Shown piece after piece: positions 56,348-64,000 of a DNA stretch of 64,000 nt. A program made the position numbers and the translations under genes. The notes under the pieces were generated by a model. It was not told where the DNA came from and did not search any database. It was given only the letters and a program-made list of their open reading frames with translations. The stretch covers positions 75,704,713 through 75,768,712 of the forward strand of contig NC_092628.1 in assembly GCF_039555335.1 (NCBI RefSeq). The letters are read 5' to 3'. The number at the start of each line of letters is the position of its first letter. Position 1 is the first letter of the stretch. The DNA is from Amphiura filiformis. Lineage: Eukaryota > Echinodermata > Ophiuroidea > Amphilepidida > Amphiuridae.

Positions 56348-56879
56348 TTAAGGGGTCACCCACCTTTGCTCAGTATTTTCGTGGGGTCTGAGAGCACATC
56401 AGACATATCGAATTGAATTCTGAATACGAAGAATGTCCTTCTGATATCAAATAATTTTTGAAATTCGCAATAGGCTATAATACAAATTTTATGTTAAATT
56501 ATTACAAATTGATATTTTTGATATTTAACAGTCCTTGAAGTAAAATTGATAAATCTAATGATATTTACTTACAGTGAGGAGGAAGGCTGACGATCATTTG
56601 AAAATTGTGACTTTTCGTATTAAAGATATACATTCTTTTCCCAAAAAAAAAACCTTACAAAAATTAGGGTTTTTTTAAAAATATATGAAAAATTTTAAAA
56701 ATATCAATTTTTAATAATTTGCCATGAAATGTGTAAACAGTATCATCGCCAATTTCAAAAAGTCAAACTTATTTGATATCAGAAGGACATTCCTCGTATT
56801 CAGAATGTAATTCGAAATGTCAGATGTGCTCGCATGTGCCACAAAAATACTGTGCAAACGTCGTTATCCGATCCCTTAA
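56348..56879. mobile_element. TTAA-flanked foldback MITE (GTGGGACAT family), copy 2
   Basis: TTAA at 56348 and 56876. GAGCACATCAGACATATCGA and GAATACGAAGAATGTCCTTCTG at the left pair with the complement at the right. About 70 bp after copy 3 of the other TTAA family. Confidence 0.8.
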
Positions 56880-59101
56880 GGGGTCTCATAGCAAACTTTT
56901 ATATCTGGTAAGATGTTTTTTTGGGCAAATTAGTGAATATCGAATATCGAACTTCTCATTACAGAGGCTGATCAGAAACAATCGCTAGTTGCATCTGAGG
57001 GGGCTGTCATTAGAAAGGCGGGCCCAAATATCGTGAAAGTCAATGTTGTGTAAATTCATATGGCCCTTTATCTTAAGAAACCCGCTTCCAAAGAAAATGA
57101 CAGCCTCCTATATTTCTGAAACGTATCTGAATAAAATTCTGAATCACACTACTTCTGCGTGAAATCAAAAGGCAACCGTGAAATTATGAGAATTTATTCG
57201 CCCTCCTTTTCGACTCCACCCCCCCCAATAAAACCCAACCAACAAACAAAACAACAACCAACCACCCCACCCATGTCCATTAGGACTACTCCAGCTAAAA
57301 ACCAATGTCCTCTCAAACGTAGTATTTTTAAACAATTAAAGGTTGTGGTCAGAATGGTTCATATTTCGTTTTCTATCTTACATTTAAAGTTTACCATTGA
57401 AACAATATATTTCCAAATTTATAAGTTGTATTGCTCCAGCGGGTTTGATATGAGAAGCAAGCTCGTTTTTGATCACACCATTTAATTAAACAAGCCATAT
57501 CTCGGACGTTGAAGTTTTTTACTGGAGTAATGAGAAAAGTAGGAGCTTATCAAAATGAGGAAAATGGAGAAAGAGGTTACACCACCCCGTAAATATGTAA
57601 CAACATAACATAAATAGCTTTATTCCACATACCCCTCAAGAGCACCCATAATTGATTTGAAGAGCTTTCAAGCATATGACATTTGCAAGAATTAATTGCA
57701 AGATGAAATGTCAAATGAACCAATATTTCCAGTCCATTTCTAACTTGAAGTTGTCATGTTATAATTTATAGTTGGCTTTTAAACACTTGCATAATTTTTT
57801 AGGCTATCCGAGCAAGTCTGACTCACTTCCTACTTACTTTATTCATAACAAAATATGTTATCGGCCTTTTGATTATGAAATATGAACTTCAATTCAAAAC
57901 AGCCTTTAGCAGGGAGGTCCACGGACCGGCATATTTGCGTCTGTTGCCATGATACAACTAATCACGTGACCTACTGCTTTAAACATTGTGTTGGTAAATA
58001 AAAAGTTTGGAAATTGATCGCGTGCATATATGGAAGACTTGAATCCTACAACAAAGTTTCAGGGTTTATCTGTGAATTATTAAATCTAGAATATAGGCAA
58101 ATATAGTCAGCTGACACGAAACCAATAACACAATTGTTTTATTAATCGATCAATGCCAAATCTCACTGCTGTTAAATTAAAAACCAATGTGCACACACAG
58201 AGATCCCAACAGAACGATGCATGGGTCGGAAGCTTACGCTTGTTTAGTATCTTCCCGGGATGCTTTGCGTCAAGAGGAGCCAAAATCAGTTGGTTACTAA
58301 TTATACTATAATCCATTCTAATGGTTGTGGAAAGAATAATAGCTAATAATGCATAAAATAATAATTATAATGCGTCTGTTTCAAACGATAGTAATAAGAA
58401 ATGGCTGGAAAATGGCATAAGTAGTAGGCTACTATCATATTTATTGCAAACTAAATAGGTAATATAAATGATTATAATGATTAATTAAAATATACTTCTA
58501 GCTAGGGTTAGGTTGCAACTTTCAAGGTGTTAGTTAAAATATTGTGTACCAGTATGATATCTTCATGAACACAATATGAGCTGAAAGATTTGATCATGTT
58601 GATCAAGTTCAAAATTTTCGGTATTAAATGTCGCAATGAATTATGGGAAATAGTTAATCAATACTTTGGGTCGAAAGTGCATGGGTTATTAGCGATCAAA
58701 TGATGACATGTAAATAATACAAAAATGGAATTAAGTAACAAGGGAAACCAAACGGGAACCAAACAAAATGAAAATAGAACGTAGTACGTAGTATTCAAAT
58801 ATATCGCGTCATTCAGATTTGCTAATTATTATCACTCCTCTTTGTATCCGTGACATAATTGAAAAGTGTTGCTACAGAATAATGTTTTGCTTGGAATGGA
58901 TGGGCCTTGTGGCTGTTTGCATCTGCTGGCAACCTCGGTGACGAATCCGTGGAGTATAGGAGCTTGAGCAAATTACTTGACGTTTTTATTTGATTTGTGA
59001 TATTTGCCAACATTTGCAATACAAAAGCTGTTGACGCATGGTACAATAGACTTACAATGTTACCTCGGAATGATTGAAATCAGTACGCTCTCTTCACACA
59101 G
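56880..59101. other. 5' flank of locus C, no gene seen
   Basis: 57210-57275 is A/C-rich low complexity. The rest is AT-rich with no recognisable exon or repeat. The upstream exon that the acceptor at 59101 would need was not identified. Confidence 0.4.
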
Positions 59102-60359
59102 ATGTGATGACACAAATCGCTATGGATTCCACTAAAGCAACGATTAGAACTGTTATTGCTGAACAAGCTGAGCGAACTAAAACAATGCCTGTTCTAAGAC
59201 AACCAAACCAACAATATATTGGATTATGCGCTAAAGTACCTATTCATGAGAAGACATCACCAAGAACTCGGAATAAACCAGACAAAATGGTTACTATGCA
59301 CATGACGAGAGACAGGTACGATTCTGACGCATTTATTCATCCAAACCCTCCGCCTGTTACACCGTGGTCACCAGGAGAAATCAAAGATGATGACGATGAA
59401 GTGTTTCAACTGGATGATGACACAGATGATGAAGAAGCTAAGAGTTCGATATTCTCACCACTTGTAGAACACGTGAGTGTAGATTACATTTCAAAGGTGA
59501 GAGACAGCACAGAAAGCAGATATCACAGTGACAATAGTAGCAGAGGACATATAACAAACCCTTCTCACACAAAAACGTGGCCTTTCTTGAAATCACACGC
59601 TCCTGGATTTGTATTCCGTCCAAAAGGTCACGAGAGGTTTCAAACACTAGTCGGAGCCCAAGGCAGGTTGTTGATGCTGTTAAATTGACTCCACGATCAA
59701 GATTGTCTGAACCTGTCGCTGGCAGTATCCAACGAAGACAATCAAGTACATTAGAGAGACAATTCCAGGCAGAAGGAAAAGGACTGCAACAATCTGTGCC
59801 TGAAGATTCTCAAGGTCATCGACCTTCCACAGATTACAGATTATCATGGATTAAGGAATGGCATATGCGAGAGTGTATATCAGCACCTCCGCCAACTGCA
59901 TCTTCGCCAGCTACTTTGCAAAGGGAGACAAAGATTAACCACAAACCCACATCTCGCATTTATAATCGTACGAATACTAAGGCATCGCCTACAGGTGGTG
60001 CTGCTGGAACTACATCTCCCAGAAGTCACTCACAATGTACCTCGCCTCGAATACCTGATGTTATTCAAAGACAGTTGGCTTCTATCAAAAGACCACCTTC
60101 TCATTTGGTATCTGCAAATCGAAGGTTTCCAAGAGATACCTTCGAGACATGTACTTGGGGTGATGTTATCAGAATTAAATCATGCAATGTTACTCGGACA
60201 GCGGAGAACAATACCGTAAGTGATCAATTATGGAATGGTGATGCGTTATATCGGAGAGAGTCGGTGGAAACAATTCCACTTTCAGATGAACTTCGAGGTA
60301 TTCTGAATGAAGATAGAAGGACATTGCGAACAGCATTTGTGGAGTCGCAACAACAATAG
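59102..60359 (+). CDS. Locus C: uncharacterised Ser/Thr/Arg-rich protein (one frameshift)
   Basis: A reading frame begins after a good acceptor (CTCTCTTCACACAG, ending 59101) that would again be phase 1 with Asp. Alternatively it starts at ATG 59107 or 59122. It stays open to TGA at 59686-59688. The neighbouring frame takes over around 59622-59625 (a run of four A) and runs to TAG at 60357-60359; one extra A there would make a continuous protein of about 417 residues. Features: a Pro/Asp-rich acidic stretch (PPVTPWSPGE, then DDDDEVFQLDDDTDDEE), a basic S/T-P-rich middle (SPRSHSQCTSPR), and STDYRLSWIKEWHMREC. No signal peptide, membrane segment or known domain; probably intrinsically disordered. 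I do not recognise the family. An ATTAAA signal at about 60469 could end the transcript. Confidence 0.65.
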
Positions 60360-63300
60360 ACTGCATTGTGAATTGCATGGCGTTTCGAAGAACGTAATTC
60401 AACAAATGAGTAAGGCTTTAATACTACAAGAAATCTGTGCCTTGGATTGTTAAGCATTTGTTACATCTTATTAAAAAATTCCTGACAATTAACTTGAGGG
60501 ACTCGAAAATCATCTAAACTCATTTACATTAATGAACACTTGAAACACTTTGTAATTATGCATGTGACAGTTAGCAGGTGTTAAAAGTATCGCAAGTTCG
60601 TAAATGATTGTCACTGAATTTACATTTACGTTTCGTGAGGAACATTCAATAACCATCAATAAGATGCTTAAATGTTGGTCTAATACAAATAGCACTAACG
60701 TCGAAGAAAAATGTTTATAACCTTCATTGTTCATATAGATAATAATCATGATCTGGTTCTCATATCTATAAAGTTCTTTAACCTGTTCCCAGATATGTGC
60801 TTCAACTTCTTTCAGAGCAATTTCAAAGCATTATTATATTACAGTATGCGTAGCTATTTACTTCCAGGTTCTACATTATGTGCTTGATTCGAACTCGTTC
60901 AGATTGAATCACTTTTTAATGGACACTTGCTCAGTTCAAATCTTGTTGTAATACACAACAATGGCTAATTTGAATTTACCCCTCTTTTCTAGAATTATAA
61001 CAATTTGAAATTTTACCTCATTTTAACCCAGTCCACGGGTCCATTTTCACTAAACTTTTAACCCTTCATAACTCAAGTAACCATTCGCAAAGTTACGAAT
61101 ACCCAATAGACGTAACTTTACGAAGGGTCCATGTAGTAAAGGGTGCCATTCGTAAGTAAGTTTAGTGAACTTAAAAGTGGAACTTCAGACTAATCGTAAG
61201 TTACAAACCATTTCGCGACTTACGAAGCTTCGAAAAGGTTTGTGAAATGGACGTATATTGCACCATTCATCATGTTCATGTTTTATACCACTGAATGTCC
61301 AGACTATAATTATATAATTATATCGCTGCCAACAGATGTACATTTACCAATTTGATAATAGTAATATTTTGAGGTACAATATGACTACAGTCTTCGTAAC
61401 GTAACAAATAAATAATTTACTATCAAAAAGGCTGTGATGGAATTCTACTTTGCCAAATAGTTAACTTTGTCTTCGACAATAAAAAAAAAAGTAAAACAAT
61501 AGCTACCAATTAAGTGTAGATTTCTCTATCTGTCAAAGTAAGCAAATATTATGTGCTATACCATTGTATACGGACAGATAAAACGGTTGTAAAAGCACAC
61601 CTTCCAATCTGAAAGCAAATACAGCATACCTCAGCCTATATCAATAAAATGAAGGTTTCCTGATTGTTTTATACTTTGATAAAATCACATCGCAACTGTA
61701 TACAGATCACAGATCCTGGACAGATATATATAGTATCATGTAGAAAAGATACCCATATTGGCATAGCGATAGATGAAAACAATTTTTGAATGTATTGTCC
61801 AGTTGTCCTGCACTAGGCTGCACTCATCACCTGTTTATGTGTGCTATCATTGATCAATACAATACCGCTCTTTTCGAAGACACTAATCGTACAGGTGTGA
61901 GTGAAACGTACATTTGGTGAAACTGATAAAGAATTACGGTAAATGTCTCATTTAAGACAAACCATAACGATATGCTAATTATGGTCAGGGATTGCTAACC
62001 CCAATTCTTACCCTAATCCTAACCCTAACTCTATGAGAAGAGCTATGGATGGTTGCTACACTGCCGTCTCTCGGAAGGCACTAGATATCTCATGGCAAAC
62101 AAACAACACCAATAAAAAAAACTGTATAGGAAACATGTTTGCCAATCTCTGAGAAACTCACGATTTGAAGGTTAAAAGGTTTGCAGGCACTGTGCAAGGA
62201 GCGAAGAGGGAGCAGCTTCAGTCGTTCTTATGTGGCAGCCCAAACATGGAAAGCGAGCAAAAGGCCCACTAAAGAAGAATTACATGAAGATGTTGCACGT
62301 TGGCAGAGGATTTGGAACTGACAGGACCAGACGTCAAAAAGTGTAGGCCCCTATGCTTGATAGCGCAGGTTGGAGAGCCATTTATGGGAGTCCGACCACA
62401 AGAGTCGATCTAAGCAAGTAAGCAAGTAAATATAAACCTTAAGTCCATATAATTTTGCTTGATCACAAAACTATCTGCCGTCATCATTATTTACATATTT
62501 TGTCATCACAGCTGCCTAACAACAGAAATCCATCCCAGGGTTTTAACTCACTGACACCTTTCAATAGTTTACTTTGAGCCTTTGAACAAGAAGTAAAACT
62601 AACATAGAATCTTTGCACACAAAAACAAAAAACTAACAGGGAATATTTGCTCATCCATTTTCATGATATCGACAAATCAAATGAACCTTGTATAAACATA
62701 TCAGAAAAGCTAACTTTATTTGATGTGGAGATTCTGAAATCATCATACCTATGATCAAAGTTCATCGGCCATGTTCAAACTGGTATATGGTGTGAATAAG
62801 GAAAGATGAGGCTATTAGATATGTACTTATGGTTGCTAGCTTAGCTTATACAACCATTTGCATTTTATGCCACCGTTTCATTCCGCCTTACTGTCTGCTA
62901 ATTGATGTTCTATGGCAAAAAAGTCGTTTGTCGTTGTCAAGAGAACTCCATTACAGTCCACAAATTAAAGACAATGTGTCTGAACATTCGCATCTCTTTA
63001 ATCACGTCTTTAATGCTACCCATTTAATACAGTGAGTGAATGTCAAGTGCTGAAGAAAAAATTGACGTCGCTTGAATTTTTACAAAGCTAGAAACAAAAC
63101 CGTTTTTTCAGTATAAAAGTCATGTTTCTGCATCTCTCTCAAACATCTGTGTCTTCTGATGTCATATTGGCATAACTGGCGGTAATGGAAAATCGGACGT
63201 CTCTTTGCATTTACTTAAACATATGGATGCAGGATGCTACTGACGCTTTACACAGCTTCACACTTGGACTATAACTCAACAAACAAAGCATGCATTACCG

Positions 63301-64000
63301 ATATTCTTATCTTCAAGACAAGTTTTGTACATCATGTTGCCATGAACATAATTTATCAACAGTAGCTCAGGTGACTGATACTTAACGATTGATATCGTAA
63401 CAACTGGAGATAAGAACTCCATATCTTATTCTTAGTATTTACTTGCGTTCCTTTGACATATGTCATGACACTACCAAAATAGACGGATGCAGTATTCTGA
63501 TGTGCCTGTCTGTGAATTGGCCTACAGTTTACATGGTTACGGTTACATGGTCATGCCTAATTTTGGCATCCAGGATTCGGCGTATTATCTTTAACGATGT
63601 CCAAGAGCTCCCAACAACGAAGGATAGCTGGAAATTACCGGACCAACAACGCGAGTTGCCAAAAGGTAACGAACGCGACCGGGCATGAAACATTCGGACA
63701 CAGGCTCTTTAACTGTTTTAACTGCTCTAACTGTTGTGTAGCTATAGAGATTATCTTACTGATCTGCATGCTCGGTACTGAATAGGACAAATCTGTACAA
63801 CAGTACATATAGGTCCTACCATGGACAACAGTATTACCTGCGTCTTGGTGACATAACGTCGGAAAAAAATTCATTCCGCATCCAGTCAGGAAATGATTCG
63901 TTCACAAACTTGTCCGGACTTACTGCATCACCAAAGGAAGACCTCCATAAAACTTGACGGTGGATTGAATCGAAAGAAACGTCAGTGTAAAACAAGAACT
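60360..64000. other. Gene-free flank; short CCCTAA run and possible LINE scrap
   Basis: 62000-62034 has a few CCCTAA-type units. 62160-62420 (TGGCAGAGGATTTGGAACTG, CTTGATAGCGCAGGTTGGAG) has the look of a decayed C-terminal tail of a non-LTR retrotransposon, with stops in every frame; weak. ORFs of 60-80 codons elsewhere appear random. Confidence 0.35.

Overview
The window looks like part of a chromosome of a marine deuterostome invertebrate, most likely an ambulacrarian (echinoderm or hemichordate). The evidence is an AT-rich, intron-containing, repeat-dense sequence, a very large intronless leucine-rich-repeat GPCR of the LGR/relaxin-receptor/GRL101 type, TTAGGG telomere-like blocks, a CR1/L2-type LINE, tRNA-derived SINEs and many TTAA-flanked MITEs. 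The species is inferred from style, not from any database match.

Layout. 1-3.6 kb: C-terminal part (open at the left edge) of an LRR-GPCR with 34 visible LRRs. 3.7-25 kb: gene-free, almost wholly repeats. It holds foldback elements with a CCCGARG-type loop, a 675-bp TTAA-flanked foldback, a GGGGCAAAGATTTTTGGC minisatellite element, a TTAGGG array with a second interspersed motif, nested MITEs, a 2.1-kb TIR element carrying eleven copies of GTTACCCACGAATCC, another TTAA element, and a 119-bp tandem array. 25.2-30.8 kb: a long inverted repeat with tRNA-like sequences in both arms, split by a 5'-truncated CR1-like LINE whose ORF encodes N-terminal peptide repeats, endonuclease and reverse transcriptase. 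Its RT active site reads FADN and its C-terminus is frameshifted. 31-37 kb: duplicated tRNA-containing repeat, minisatellites, microsatellites.

37.7-60.4 kb: three plus-strand loci for uncharacterised, disordered, Ser/Pro/Arg-rich proteins. Locus A is a clean two-exon model (37688-38384 + 40414-40877). Locus B is two exons (49792-50265 + 52804-53156) with one apparent frameshift. Locus C is one visible exon (59102-60359), also with one frameshift. The introns of A and B are in phase 1, and the acceptor proposed for C also fits phase 1. Locus B is preceded by a possible small two-exon ORF (44637-44685 + 49369-49454). Introns and spacers are filled with MITEs, including two TTAA elements inside a third element, a 1.3-kb element with a 7-bp target duplication inside another foldback, and a MITE with a 12-bp flanking repeat. 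Pentanucleotide microsatellites fill the locus B intron. 60.4-64 kb: no gene recognised.

No operon-like cooperation is visible. The GPCR would act at the plasma membrane as a receptor; A-C have no function I can name. The unusual content lies in the repeat architecture, the alternating LRR array and the small disordered-protein cluster.
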